Made by a program: the position numbers and the translations under genes. Of a stretch of 64,000 nucleotides of DNA, positions 9,028 to 18,185 are shown piece after piece. The notes beneath the pieces were generated by a model, which was not told where the DNA came from, did not search any database, and saw only the letters and a list, made by a program, of their open reading frames with translations. The DNA is from Streptomyces sp. YS415 (GTDB lineage: Bacteria; Actinomycetota; Actinomycetes; Streptomycetales; Streptomycetaceae). Every line of letters starts with the position of its first letter. Within the stretch, counting starts at the first letter, position 1. The DNA is taken from contig NZ_JAMJFL010000009.1 in assembly GCF_023544665.1 (NCBI RefSeq), forward strand, positions 1 to 64,000, written 5' to 3'.

Positions 9028-10854
9028 ATGGGGCACTACAAGTCGAATCTCCGCGACATCGAGTTCAACCTCTTCGAGGTGCTCGGGCGCGACAAGCTGT
9101 ACGGCACCGGGCCCTTCGCCGAGATGGACACGGACACCGCGAAGAGCATCCTCGAGGAGATGACCCGCCTCGCGGAGAACGACCTCGCGGAGTCCTTCGC
9201 CGACGCCGACCGCAACCCGCCGGTCTTCGACCCGGAGACGAACACCGCGCCGGTCCCCGCGTCCTTCAAGAAGAGCTACAAGGCGTTCATGGAGTCCGAG
9301 TACTGGCGTCTCGGCCTCCCGGAGGAGATCGGCGGCACCACCGCTCCCCCGTCGCTGATCTGGTCGTACGCGGAGCTGATCCTCGGCGCCAACCCGGCCG
9401 TGTGGATGTACTCCTCCGGCCCGGCCTTCGCCGGGATCCTCTTCGACGAGGGCAACGACGTCCAGAAGAAGATCGCCCAGATCGCCGTGGAGCGGACCTG
9501 GGGCTCCACCATGGTGCTGACCGAGCCCGACGCGGGCTCCGACGTCGGCGCCGGGCGCACCAAGGCGGTCCAGCAGGAGGACGGCTCCTGGCACATCGAG
9601 GGCGTGAAGCGCTTCATCACCTCCGGTGAGCACGACATGGAGGAGAACATCCTCCACTACGTCCTCGCCCGCCCCGAGGGCCACGGCCCCGGCACCAAGG
9701 GCCTGTCCCTCTTCCTGGTCCCGAAGTACCTCTTCGACTTCGAGACCGGCGAGCTGGGCGAGCGCAACGGCGTCTACGCCACCAACGTCGAGCACAAGAT
9801 GGGCCTGAAGGCCTCCAACACCTGCGAGATGACCTTCGGTGACCGGCACCCCGCCAAGGGCTGGCTGATCGGCGACAAGCACGACGGCATCCGCCAGATG
9901 TTCCGCATCATCGAGTTCGCCCGCATGATGGTCGGCACGAAGGCCATCTCCACGCTCTCCACCGGCTACCTCAACGCCCTGGAGTACGCCAAGGAGCGCG
10001 TCCAGGGGCCGGACCTCGCGAACTTCATGGACAAGACCGCGCCCAAGGTCACCATCACCCACCACCCCGACGTGCGCCGCGCGCTCATGACGCAGAAGGC
10101 GTACGCCGAGGGCATGCGCGCCCTTGTCCTCTACACCGCCTCCATCCAGGACGCCATCGCCGTCAAGGAGGCCGCCGGCGAGGACGCCAAGGCCGAGCAC
10201 GCGCTCAACGACCTGCTCCTGCCGATCGTGAAGGGCTACGGCTCCGAGAAGGGCTACGAGCAGCTCGCGCAGTCGCTGCAGACCTTCGGCGGCTCCGGGT
10301 TCCTCCAGGAGTACCCGATCGAGCAGTACATCCGGGACGCCAAGATCGACACCCTCTACGAGGGCACCACCGCGATCCAGGGCCAGGACTTCTTCTTCCG
10401 GAAGATCGTCCGCAACCAGGGCGCCGCGCTGAACGGCCTCGCCGAGGACATCAAGAAGTTCCTGGCGCTCGGCACCGGCGGCGAGGACCTGGCCGGCGCC
10501 CGCGAGCACCTGGCCAAGGCCGCCGTCGAGCTGGAGGCGATCGTCGGCCTGATGCTGACCGACCTGGCCGCCACCGAGCAGGACGTCAAGAACATCTACA
10601 AGGTGGGCCTCAACACCACCCGCCTGCTGATGGCCTCCGGTGACGTCGTCGTCGGCTACCTGCTGCTCAAGGGCGCCGCCGTGGCGGCCGAGAAGCTGGA
10701 GACGGCCTCCGCCAAGGACAAGCCCTTCTACACCGGCAAGATCGCGGCGGCGAAGTTCTTCGCGGCCAACGTCCTGCCCGGCGTCACCGGCGCGCGCAAG
10801 CTCGCCCAGGGCGTCGAGCTCGACCTGATGGAGCTGGACGAAGCCGCCTTCTAG
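9028..10854 (+). CDS. Acyl-CoA dehydrogenase, large (about 608 aa) form
   Basis: An FAD enzyme of fatty-acid beta-oxidation that makes the trans-2-enoyl-CoA. The 608-aa length is that of the long bacterial family with an extra C-terminal acetyl-CoA dehydrogenase-like domain. Visible motifs: [11 protein letters not shown] and [11 protein letters not shown] of the FAD/substrate site, [23 protein letters not shown], and the catalytic Glu in [11 protein letters not shown] (about residue 443). The ATG at 9028 ([13 protein letters not shown]) is chosen over a GTG at 8995 because ACGGAG lies 9 nt before it and family members begin this way. It is followed by a strong terminator, so it is monocistronic. 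The substrate chain length is not apparent. Confidence 0.95.
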   Translation: MGHYKSNLRDIEFNLFEVLGRDKLYGTGPFAEMDTDTAKSILEEMTRLAENDLAESFADADRNPPVFDPETNTAPVPASFKKSYKAFMESEYWRLGLPEEIGGTTAPPSLIWSYAELILGANPAVWMYSSGPAFAGILFDEGNDVQKKIAQIAVERTWGSTMVLTEPDAGSDVGAGRTKAVQQEDGSWHIEGVKRFITSGEHDMEENILHYVLARPEGHGPGTKGLSLFLVPKYLFDFETGELGERNGVYATNVEHKMGLKASNTCEMTFGDRHPAKGWLIGDKHDGIRQMFRIIEFARMMVGTKAISTLSTGYLNALEYAKERVQGPDLANFMDKTAPKVTITHHPDVRRALMTQKAYAEGMRALVLYTASIQDAIAVKEAAGEDAKAEHALNDLLLPIVKGYGSEKGYEQLAQSLQTFGGSGFLQEYPIEQYIRDAKIDTLYEGTTAIQGQDFFFRKIVRNQGAALNGLAEDIKKFLALGTGGEDLAGAREHLAKAAVELEAIVGLMLTDLAATEQDVKNIYKVGLNTTRLLMASGDVVVGYLLLKGAAVAAEKLETASAKDKPFYTGKIAAAKFFAANVLPGVTGARKLAQGVELDLMELDEAAF

Positions 10855-10872
10855 CCCCAACTCCCCTTTCCC

Positions 10873-10914
10873 ACCAGGGCCCGCCCTCCGCATCAACGGG
10901 AGGCGGGCCCTGGT
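10873..10914 (+). terminator. Strong hairpin terminator after the acyl-CoA dehydrogenase
   Basis: A 13-bp perfect stem ACCAGGGCCCGCC (10873-10885) pairs with GGCGGGCCCTGGT (10902-10914) across a 16-nt loop. It starts 19 bp after the stop codon. Confidence 0.85.
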
Positions 10915-10934
10915 ACGTCGTTAAGGTGAACCCC

Positions 10935-12227
10935 ATGAGCGAACCCTCCCGCTTCGACCGCGGCCACACCGACGACCTCATGTCCTTCCTGACGGCCGGA
11001 CCGTCGCCGTACCACGCTGTGGCGGCCACCGCCGAGCGGCTGGAGAAGGCAGGATTCCGCCAGGTCGCCGAGACGGACGCCTGGGACGGGACGAGCGGCG
11101 GCAAGTACGTGGTACGGGGCGGCGCGATCGTGGCCTGGTACGTGCCCGAGGGCGCCGCCGCGCACACCCCGTTCCGGATCGTCGGCGCGCACACCGACTC
11201 CCCCAACCTGCGCGTGAAGCCGCTGCCCGACTCCGGGTCGCACGGCTGGCGGCAGGTGGCCGTGGAGATCTACGGCGGACCCCTGCTCAACTCCTGGCTC
11301 GACCGCGACCTGGGCCTGGCCGGCCGGCTGACCCTGCGCGACGGCTCGACCCGGCTGGTGAACATCGACCGGCCCCTGCTGCGCGTCCCCCAGCTCGCCA
11401 TCCACCTGGACCGCGCGGTCTCCTCCGAGGGCCTCAAGCTGGACAAGCAGCGCCACCTCCAGCCGGTCTGGGGACTCGGCGACGACGTCCGCGACGGCGA
11501 CCTGATCGCCTTCCTGGAGCAGGAGAGCGGACTCACGGCGGGCGAGGTCACCGGCTGGGACCTGATGGTGCACTCCGTCGAACCGCCCGCCTACCTCGGC
11601 CGCGACCGGGACCTGCTGGCCGGGCCCCGCATGGACAACCTGCTCTCCGTGCACGCCGCGGTGGCGGCGCTGACGGCCGTGGCCGGCCCGGACCTGCCGT
11701 ACATCCCCGTCCTCGCCGCCTTCGACCACGAGGAGAACGGCTCGCAGTCCGACACCGGCGCGGACGGACCGCTGCTCGGCGGAGTGCTGGAGCGCTCGGT
11801 GTTCGCGCGCGGAGGGTCGTACGAGGACAAGGCCCGTGCCTTCGCCGGGACCGTCTGCCTCTCCTCCGACACCGGGCACGCCGTGCACCCCAACTACGCG
11901 GAGCGGCACGACCCCACGCACCACCCGCGGATCAACGGCGGCCCGATCCTCAAGGTCAACGTCAACAACCGCTACGCCACGGACGGTTCGGGCCGCGCGG
12001 TCTTCGCCGCCGCCTGCGAGCGCGCCGGGGTGCCCTTCCAGTCCTTCGTCTCCAACAACTCCATGCCCTGCGGCACCACCATCGGCCCGATCACCGCGGC
12101 CCGGCACGGCATCCGCACCGTCGACATCGGCGTGGCGATCCTCTCCATGCACAGCGCACGCGAACTGTGCGGCGCCGACGACCCGTTCCTCCTGGCGAAC
12201 ACGCTGGTGGCCTTCTTGGAGGGGTAG
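10935..12227 (+). CDS. M18 family aminopeptidase
   Basis: A 430-aa zinc metallopeptidase of the aspartyl-aminopeptidase (M18) family that removes N-terminal, preferably acidic, residues from peptides in the cytoplasm. Metal and catalytic motifs are intact: the first His ligand in VGAHTDSPNLRVKP, Asp in GPRMDNLLSVHAAV, the Glu pair in FDHEENGSQS, Asp/His in SSDTGHAVHPNYAERH and the last His in ILSMHSARE. The ATG at 10935 is preferred to the GTG at 10926 because AAGGTG is spaced 6 nt from the ATG. The product probably assembles as a dodecamer, as known for the family. Confidence 0.95.
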   Translation: MSEPSRFDRGHTDDLMSFLTAGPSPYHAVAATAERLEKAGFRQVAETDAWDGTSGGKYVVRGGAIVAWYVPEGAAAHTPFRIVGAHTDSPNLRVKPLPDSGSHGWRQVAVEIYGGPLLNSWLDRDLGLAGRLTLRDGSTRLVNIDRPLLRVPQLAIHLDRAVSSEGLKLDKQRHLQPVWGLGDDVRDGDLIAFLEQESGLTAGEVTGWDLMVHSVEPPAYLGRDRDLLAGPRMDNLLSVHAAVAALTAVAGPDLPYIPVLAAFDHEENGSQSDTGADGPLLGGVLERSVFARGGSYEDKARAFAGTVCLSSDTGHAVHPNYAERHDPTHHPRINGGPILKVNVNNRYATDGSGRAVFAAACERAGVPFQSFVSNNSMPCGTTIGPITAARHGIRTVDIGVAILSMHSARELCGADDPFLLANTLVAFLEG

Positions 12228-12288
12228 TTCGCGGCAGGACGGGGTACCCGCAGGCGACCGGAACCACCGGACAGGGAGGCGACAACTC

Positions 12289-12546
12289 ATGGGCCTCGGC
12301 GGGTGCATCATCCTCATCGCCGTGGGAGCCATCCTCACGTTCGCGACAGACTGGGACATGGAGGGGGTCAATCTCGACCTCGTCGGGGTCATCCTGATGA
12401 TCGTCGGATTGATCGGCGTCACCACATTCAGCAGCATCGCCCGGCGCAGGCGGGTGGTGGTACCGCCCACCACGCCGCCGACCGTCATCGACGAGGGGGG
12501 CCACCACCGGCGGAACGACGGCTACAACAACGGCTACGGCGCCTGA
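12289..12546 (+). CDS. Small membrane protein, DUF6458 type
   Basis: An 85-aa protein with two transmembrane helices (about 4-20, GCIILIAVGAILTFA, and 30-50, LVGVILMIVGLIGVTTF) and a charged cytoplasmic tail with RRRRVVVPPTTPPTVI. This layout matches a small Streptomyces family of unknown function (DUF6458). A good ribosome binding site AGGGAGG stands 10 nt before the ATG. It follows the aminopeptidase by 61 bp and its end overlaps the convergent NHL gene by 13 bp. Confidence 0.85.
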   Translation: MGLGGCIILIAVGAILTFATDWDMEGVNLDLVGVILMIVGLIGVTTFSSIARRRRVVVPPTTPPTVIDEGGHHRRNDGYNNGYGA

Positions 12547-14363
12547 GCGTCCGGGCCGGTGAGCACCAGGGGCAGGCGGTCCGCTCCGCCTTCGACGAGG
12601 CGGACGGGCACGCCCCACTCCTGCCGGTGCACATGGCAGGCGGGATAGGGGTTGGCGGGGTCGTCGTCGCAGGACGTGGCCGTCGCCGAGATGTGCAGGA
12701 CGCCCTCCTCGATCCCGGGATCGAGGTGCAGGGTGCGGGAGAGCTCCGTGTCCGCGCCCTCGCCGCGCAGCAGCAGCCCGGGCGGAGTGGCGGTAACCAG
12801 CAGCCGGGTCGAGGGGCCGTACCGCGTGTCCGGCTTCTGGCCGGCCGGCGCCCGGAAGGCCACGTCCAGCCGGAGCGCGCCCGGGGCCACTTCGGTGGGG
12901 GCGCGCCGCGTGCGGTGGGCGACGGACTTCACCCGCACCGCCTCCTGCGGCAGCCGCAGCCGGGTCAGCCGGTGCCGGGCCGACTCCACGACCACGATGT
13001 CCTCGCCGGCCAGCACCGCGTCACTGGGTTCACGCAGATCCGTGGCCAGGGTGGTGACCTCGCCGGTCGCCGGGTCGTAGCGGCGCAGGGCGTGGTTGTA
13101 GGTGTCGCTGACGGCCACCGAGCCGTCGGGCAGCGCCGTCACGCCCAACGGGTGCTGGAACAGGGCCTGTCCGGCAGGGCCGTCGCGGTGCCCGAAGTCG
13201 AACAGGCCGGTGCCGACGGCGGTGCGCACGATGCCGTCGGCATCCAGCCAGCGCAGGGCGCTGGTCTCGGAGTCGGCGACCCAGAGGCGGTCGGCCGTGG
13301 CGGCGAGCCCGGAGGGCTGCGCGAACCACGCCTCGGCGGCGGGTCCGTCGACAAGCCCTTCGTCGGTGGTCCCGGCCGCGACGGCCACGGTGCCGTCCTG
13401 AAGGTCGTACGTCCACAGCTGGTGCACGCCCGCCATGGCGATCCACACCTTGCCCCGCCAGAACGCCACGTCCCAGGGCGAGGAGAGGTTGACCTCCCGG
13501 CCGGGACCGCGGGTGGCGTCGCCCCGCGTCCACTGCTCGCCCGTGCCGGCCAGGGTCGTGGTGCGGCCCGATTCCGGGTCGAAGCGCCGCAGCTTGTGGT
13601 TGACCGAGTCGGCGACGGCCACGGACCCGTCCGGCAGCAGCGCGAGACCCTGCGGCTCGTTGAACCGTGAGCGCACCCAGGTGCTGTCCGTCGCCCCCCG
13701 GTGGTCCCCCTGCCCGATCCGCCGCACGACCGTCTCCCCGTCCGGCGCCAGCTCCACCAGCTGATGCCGGGTGGTGTCGCCGACCAGGAAATTCCCGGAC
13801 GGCAGCAGCACGGCCTTGCCCGGGAACCGCAGCGCCGTCGGCTCCGGCTCCGGCGCCACGTACGGCCCGTCCCCGCGCCGGAGCGTGCCCTTCGCCCCGT
13901 GCTCGGCCGCCAGCTCCGTCACCAGCCGCTCGATCGCGTGCACATGCCCCTCACCGGCATGCTGGGCGACGACGTACCCCTCGGGGTCGATGACCACGAG
14001 CGTGGGCCAGGCCCGCACCGCGTACTGCTTCCAGGTCGCGAGATCCGGGTCGTCCAGCACCGGATGCTCCACGCCGTACCGCTCCACGGCGTCCACGACC
14101 GCCCGGTGCTCGGCCTCGTGGACGAACTTCGGCGAGTGCACCCCGACGACCACGACGGTGTCGGGGTGCCGGCGCTCCAGGGCGCGGAGTTCGTCGATGA
14201 CGTGCAGGCAGTTGATGCAGCAGAAGGTCCAGAAGTCCAGGATCAGTACGCGGCCCCGGAAGTCGGCGAGCCTCAGGTCCTTCCCGCCGGTGTTGATCCA
14301 GCCGCCGCGCCCGGTCAGCTCCGGGGCGCGGACGCGGACGCGGCGGGGGACGGAGTCGCTCAT
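12534..14363 (-). CDS. Thioredoxin-like protein with NHL-repeat beta-propeller (NHLRC2-like)
   Basis: A 609-aa cytoplasmic protein. The N-terminal thioredoxin-like domain (about 25-165) has a CxxC active site inside DFWTFCCINCLHV, followed by VVVVGVHSPKFVHE. Six NHL repeats (about 185-460; for example EPQGLALLPDGSVAVADSVN) form a propeller, and a beta-rich C-terminal domain ends the chain. The architecture equals that of mammalian NHLRC2 and its bacterial homologues, where function is still poorly known; a thiol redox role is inferred from the CxxC. No signal peptide is seen. The gene is preceded by a cupin gene on the same strand, 29 bp away. Confidence 0.93.
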   Translation of the reverse strand: MSDSVPRRVRVRAPELTGRGGWINTGGKDLRLADFRGRVLILDFWTFCCINCLHVIDELRALERRHPDTVVVVGVHSPKFVHEAEHRAVVDAVERYGVEHPVLDDPDLATWKQYAVRAWPTLVVIDPEGYVVAQHAGEGHVHAIERLVTELAAEHGAKGTLRRGDGPYVAPEPEPTALRFPGKAVLLPSGNFLVGDTTRHQLVELAPDGETVVRRIGQGDHRGATDSTWVRSRFNEPQGLALLPDGSVAVADSVNHKLRRFDPESGRTTTLAGTGEQWTRGDATRGPGREVNLSSPWDVAFWRGKVWIAMAGVHQLWTYDLQDGTVAVAAGTTDEGLVDGPAAEAWFAQPSGLAATADRLWVADSETSALRWLDADGIVRTAVGTGLFDFGHRDGPAGQALFQHPLGVTALPDGSVAVSDTYNHALRRYDPATGEVTTLATDLREPSDAVLAGEDIVVVESARHRLTRLRLPQEAVRVKSVAHRTRRAPTEVAPGALRLDVAFRAPAGQKPDTRYGPSTRLLVTATPPGLLLRGEGADTELSRTLHLDPGIEEGVLHISATATSCDDDPANPYPACHVHRQEWGVPVRLVEGGADRLPLVLTGPDAQAP

Positions 14364-14392
14364 GGATCAAGGGTGCCACCCGGCACCGACAG

Positions 14393-14785
14393 TCAGCCGA
14401 GCGCGTGCCCGGTGGTGACGTCCACGTGGTCGGGCACCTCTTCGTGGCGGTCGCCGACGGTGGAGGTGCCGGAGGGCTCCAGCAGGAGGATGTCGGTGGG
14501 GACCGGGGCGTACGGCTTGTGCTCGGTGCCGCGGGGGACCGTGAAGACGGACAGCGGCGGCAGGACGACCGTGCGCTCCCCGGACGGCTCCCGCAGGGAG
14601 ATGTGCAGCTCGCCGCTGAGCACCAGGAAGAACTCGTCGGTGTCGTCGTGGACGTGCCAGAGGTGCTCGCCCTCCACATGGGTCACGCGGACGTCGTAGT
14701 CGTTGACCGTGGTGGCGATACGGGGGCTCCACTGCTCGGTGAAGGAGGCGAGGGCGGCAGGCAGCGAGACGGGTTCGGGAGTCAT
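14393..14785 (-). CDS. Cupin-domain protein
   Basis: A 130-aa single-domain cupin. The metal-binding motif 1 is clear (WHVHDDTDEFFLVLSGELHI, two His, one Glu, with a His at the end), and the second motif region reads VFTVPRGTEHKPYAP. It is a small cytoplasmic protein; ligand and reaction are not identifiable. It lies upstream of the NHL-thioredoxin gene on the same strand and is divergent from the GlxA-type regulator, which might control it. Confidence 0.85.
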   Translation of the reverse strand: MTPEPVSLPAALASFTEQWSPRIATTVNDYDVRVTHVEGEHLWHVHDDTDEFFLVLSGELHISLREPSGERTVVLPPLSVFTVPRGTEHKPYAPVPTDILLLEPSGTSTVGDRHEEVPDHVDVTTGHALG

Positions 14786-14825
14786 GCCGTCATCGTGCGG
14801 CTGGCCGGGGACGGCACACGAGTGC

Positions 14826-14837
14826 TAGGAATCGCAC
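14826..14837 (+). promoter_or_regulatory. Candidate -10 for a leaderless GlxA-type regulator transcript
   Basis: TAGGAA at 14826-14831 ends 6 nt before the ATG at 14838. No ribosome binding site is present in the 52-bp divergent region, which favours a leaderless mRNA. Confidence 0.35.
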
Positions 14838-15848
14838 ATGGCGCAAGAATCCTCTCAGCCGCACCGAGTGGCCGTGATCGTCGACGAGGGCACCAACCCC
14901 TTCGAGGTGGGTGTCGCCACCGAGCTGTTCGGCCTGCCGCGGCCCGAACTCGCCCGGCCCGTCCCGCTGTACCGGGTCACGCTGTGCACGCCCACGCGCG
15001 CGGTGCGGATGAACCACGGGTTCTTCACCCTGACCGGCACGGCCGGGCTCGACGCCGTGGACGAGGCCGACACCCTGGTCGTGCCGGGGCGCCCCGACAA
15101 CGTCGTCCCGCGCGGCGACGACGTCCTGGACGCCGTCCGCCGCACCCACGCGCGCGGGGCGCGGGTGGTCAGCTTCTGCACGGGCAGCTTCGCGCTCGCC
15201 GAGGCCGGGCTGCTGGACGGGCGCCGGGCCACCACGCACTGGATGTGGGCCGAGGCGTTCCGGGAGCTGCATCCGCGGGTGCGGCTCGAACCCGATGTGC
15301 TCTTCGTGGACGAGGGGCGGATCGGCGAGGGGCGGATCCTCACCGCCGCGGGCAGCGCCGCCGCGCTCGATCTCGGCCTGTACCTCGTGCGGCAGGACCA
15401 CGGCGCCGAGATCGCCAACGCCGTCTCCCGGCGGCTCGTCTTCGCCGCGCACCGGGACGGCGGCCAGCGGCAGTTCGTGGAGCGGCCGGTGCCCGAGGTG
15501 CCGGACGAGTCGCTGGGGCCGCTGCTGGCGTGGGCGCAGGAGCGGCTGGGCGAGCCGCTGACGGTGGCGGAGCTGGCGGCGCGGGCCGCGGTGTCGCCGG
15601 CCACGCTCCACCGGCGGTTCCGCACCCAGCTGGGGACGACGCCGCTGGCCTGGCTGACCGGGGAGCGGGTGGCGCTGGCCTGCCGGCTCATCGAGCGCGG
15701 GGAGGAGCGTCTCGATGTCGTCGCCGCGCGCAGCGGGCTCGGCACGGCGGCCAACCTGCGCGCGCGGGTGCGGCGCGAGACCGGGCTCAGCCCGTCGGCC
15801 TACCGGCGGCGTTTCGGACCGCGCGGCGGGGAAGCCCTCGTGTCATGA
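14838..15848 (+). CDS. GlxA-family transcriptional regulator (DJ-1/PfpI domain plus AraC HTH)
   Basis: A 336-aa regulator. The N-terminal DJ-1/PfpI-like domain (about 10-200) keeps the nucleophile-elbow Cys in VVSFCTGSFALAEAGLLDG, and two C-terminal AraC-type helix-turn-helix motifs follow (about 230-325; LTVAELAARAAVSPATLHRRF and GLGTAANLRARVRRETGLSPSAYRRRF). Proteins of this type sense small nitrogenous or aldehyde compounds. The stop codon overlaps the ATG of the next gene (ATGA), which implies translational coupling with the LURP-one protein. Confidence 0.93.
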   Translation: MAQESSQPHRVAVIVDEGTNPFEVGVATELFGLPRPELARPVPLYRVTLCTPTRAVRMNHGFFTLTGTAGLDAVDEADTLVVPGRPDNVVPRGDDVLDAVRRTHARGARVVSFCTGSFALAEAGLLDGRRATTHWMWAEAFRELHPRVRLEPDVLFVDEGRIGEGRILTAAGSAAALDLGLYLVRQDHGAEIANAVSRRLVFAAHRDGGQRQFVERPVPEVPDESLGPLLAWAQERLGEPLTVAELAARAAVSPATLHRRFRTQLGTTPLAWLTGERVALACRLIERGEERLDVVAARSGLGTAANLRARVRRETGLSPSAYRRRFGPRGGEALVS

Positions 15849-16342
15849 GATTCCTCGTACGCGACCGGCTCCTCGGCTTCGGTGACGACTACTGGATCGA
15901 GGACGACCGGGGCAACAAGGCCTTCCTCGTCGACGGCAAGGCGATGCGGCTGCGGGACACCTTCGAGCTGAAGGACGCCCAGGGGCGGGTCCTGATCGAC
16001 ATCCGGCAGAAGATGCTCGCCCTGCGGGACACCCTGCTGATCGAGCGGGACGGCGAGCCGCTCGCCACCATCCGCCGCAAGCGGCTGTCCCTGCTGCGCA
16101 ACCACTTCCGGGTGGCGCTGGCCGACGGCAGCACCGAGCTGGACGTCAGCGGCAGGATCCTTGACCGGGAGTTCGCCGTGGAGTACGACGGTGAGCTGCT
16201 CGCGGTCGTCTCCCGCCGCTGGCTGCACGTCCGGGAGACCTATGGCGTGGACGTGGTCCGGGAGGACGCGGATCCGGCGCTGCTGATCGCGGTGGCGGTG
16301 TGTGTGATCCACCTGGCGGAGAAGGAGCGGGAGGGGGACTGA
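15845..16342 (+). CDS. LURP-one-related family protein (YxjI-like)
   Basis: A 165-aa protein with the Tubby/LURP-one fold signature: repeated beta strands such as FLVRDRLLGFGDDYWIEDDRG, AFLVDGKAMRLRDTFEL and REFAVEYDGELLAVVSRRW. The family resembles phospholipid scramblases and may bind membranes; its bacterial role is unknown. The ATG at 15845 overlaps the upstream regulator stop in ATGA, supporting both the start and an operon. The C-terminus reaches to within 8 bp of the convergent hydrolase gene. Confidence 0.88.
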   Translation: MRFLVRDRLLGFGDDYWIEDDRGNKAFLVDGKAMRLRDTFELKDAQGRVLIDIRQKMLALRDTLLIERDGEPLATIRRKRLSLLRNHFRVALADGSTELDVSGRILDREFAVEYDGELLAVVSRRWLHVRETYGVDVVREDADPALLIAVAVCVIHLAEKEREGD

Positions 16343-16349
16343 GCCGTCG

Positions 16350-17123
16350 TCACAGGACGCGGTCCTTGAGCGCCGGGAACTGCTCGCGGGTGGCCGCGAC
16401 CTTCTCCGGGTCGAACTCCACCGTGAGGACCTCCTCGTCGGGGCCGGCCTCGGCGAGGACCTCGCCCCAGGGATCCACCACGATCGAGTGACCGGCCTGC
16501 GGAACTCCCGCGTGCGTCCCGGCCGTTCCACAGGCGAGCACGAACGCCTGGTTCTCCACCGCCCGCGCCTGGGCCAGCAGCGTCCAGTGCGCCCGGCGGC
16601 GCTCCGGCCAGCCCGCGGGGACGACCAGGGTCTCGGCGCCGGCGTCGACGAGCCCGCGGAAGAGTTCGGGGAAACGGAGGTCGTAGCAGGTGGCCAGGCC
16701 GAGTGTGGTGGTGGGCAGACGGACCGTCACCAGCTCGCGTCCGGCGCCCATCAGCACGGCCTCGCCCTTGTCGAAGCCGAAGCGGTGGATCTTGCGGTAG
16801 GCGGCGGCCAGGTCGCCGGAGGGGGAGAAGACCAGGGAGGTGTTGTACAGCGGTCCGTCCGGGTCGCGTTCCGGGATCGAGCCGGCGTGCAGCCAGACGC
16901 CCGCGTCGCTCGCGGCCTTCGCCATCGCCTCGTAGGTCGGCCCTTCGAGCGGCTCGGCCTCCTGGGCGAACTCCTCGTAGGCGAAGGCGCCGGTGGTCCA
17001 CAGCTCCGGCAGGACGACGAGGTCGGAGCCGGTCTGCCGCCGTACCAGGGAGGCCGTCCGCACCCGGCGCGAGGCGACCGATTCGCCCTCGTCTACGGCG
17101 ATCTGGATCAGAGAGGCGCGCAC
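16350..17123 (-). CDS. Carbon-nitrogen hydrolase (nitrilase superfamily)
   Basis: A 257-aa cytoplasmic amidohydrolase of the omega-amidase/NitA-like branch. The Glu-Lys-Cys triad is visible: Glu in VVLPELWTTGAF, Lys in AYRKIHRFGFDKGE and the nucleophile Cys in LGLATCYDLRFPELFRG. The probable start is the GTG at 17123 (VRASLIQIAVDEGES), where the family homology begins; an upstream in-frame ATG at 17174 would add 17 residues without homology. Omega-amidases clear 2-oxoglutaramate or 2-oxosuccinamate, but the substrate here is not proved. It is divergent from the DinB-like gene. Confidence 0.92.
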   Translation of the reverse strand: MRASLIQIAVDEGESVASRRVRTASLVRRQTGSDLVVLPELWTTGAFAYEEFAQEAEPLEGPTYEAMAKAASDAGVWLHAGSIPERDPDGPLYNTSLVFSPSGDLAAAYRKIHRFGFDKGEAVLMGAGRELVTVRLPTTTLGLATCYDLRFPELFRGLVDAGAETLVVPAGWPERRRAHWTLLAQARAVENQAFVLACGTAGTHAGVPQAGHSIVVDPWGEVLAEAGPDEEVLTVEFDPEKVAATREQFPALKDRVL

Positions 17124-17302
17124 ACTACCACCGTCCTGGCATTCGACCCGATCACACGGGCCTACGATCGTCACACGAAAGCACTGCCGGGGTGCCTCTC
17201 AGCAGCGTAACTTAACGTCTCAAGACGCCCGCCGACAGCCACCTCCCACTGGCATCGCCGCCACCACCTGCCCGTGTACCGACCGCCGAGGGGTCCCGTT
17301 CC

Positions 17303-18127
17303 GTGAGTCTGCATCCCACCCTCCAGCCCTACGCCGACGCCTGGACCCACTCCATCGAGGCGATATCCGAGCTGGTGCTGCCCCTTGTGGAGGGCGAGTG
17401 GAACCGGCGCACGCCGTGCCCGGGCTGGTCGGTCCGGGACGTGGTGTCCCATGTCATCGGCCTGGACTGCGAGATGCTCGGCGACCCGCGGCCCATCCAC
17501 ACGCTGCCCCGCGACCTCTTCCACGTCACCAACGACCAGCAGCGCTACATGGAGATGCAGGTCGACGTCCGCCGCCATCACACAGCGCCGGAGATGACCT
17601 CCGAGCTGGAGTACACGGTCATCCGCCGCAACCGCCAGTTGCGCAACGAGTCCCGGGACCCGGGCACGAAGGTGCGCGGCCCGCTGGGCACCGAGCAGAC
17701 CCTCGAAGAGGCCATGCGGGGGCATGCCTTCAATGTGTGGGTCCATGAGCAGGACCTGCGCGCGGCGCTCGGCCGGCCGGGGAACCTGGACTCGCCGGGT
17801 GCGCAGGTGGCGCGGGACGTCCTGCTGGCGGCGCTGCCGGACATCGTGGCGGTCAGGGCCGAGGCGCCGCGCAGTTCGGCGATCGTGTTCGACGTGCACG
17901 GTCCGGTCGAGTTCCTGCGCACGATCCGGGTGGACATCCAGGGGCGGGGCACGCTGGAGACGGCGCCCGCGCTGGGGCCCGCGGTGGCGCTGTCGCTGGA
18001 CTGGGAGACCTTTGTACGGCTGGCCTGCGGCCGGGTGACGCCGGAGGGGGTCGCGGACCGGATCAAGGCGGAGGGCGACCTGGCGCTGGCGGGGGCGATC
18101 CTGCGGAACTTCACGGTGACGCAGTAG
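17303..18127 (+). CDS. Maleylpyruvate isomerase family, mycothiol-dependent DinB-like enzyme
   Basis: A 274-aa member of the DinB/YfiT-like four-helix-bundle superfamily with the MDMPI N-terminal region (GEWNRRTPCPGWSVRDVVSHVIGLD) that contributes metal-binding His, and a C-terminal SCP2-like extension ending VADRIKAEGDLALAGAILRNF. Family members use mycothiol, the actinobacterial thiol, as cofactor, mostly for unknown substrates. A GTG start at 17303 is used. The gene is monocistronic or leads into the methyltransferase 58 bp downstream. Confidence 0.9.
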   Translation: MSLHPTLQPYADAWTHSIEAISELVLPLVEGEWNRRTPCPGWSVRDVVSHVIGLDCEMLGDPRPIHTLPRDLFHVTNDQQRYMEMQVDVRRHHTAPEMTSELEYTVIRRNRQLRNESRDPGTKVRGPLGTEQTLEEAMRGHAFNVWVHEQDLRAALGRPGNLDSPGAQVARDVLLAALPDIVAVRAEAPRSSAIVFDVHGPVEFLRTIRVDIQGRGTLETAPALGPAVALSLDWETFVRLACGRVTPEGVADRIKAEGDLALAGAILRNFTVTQ

Positions 18128-18185
18128 CGGGACCGCGACTTAAAGATCTTGTGCCGTACGTCGGTTCGGTGCTTGTCTGCGCCTC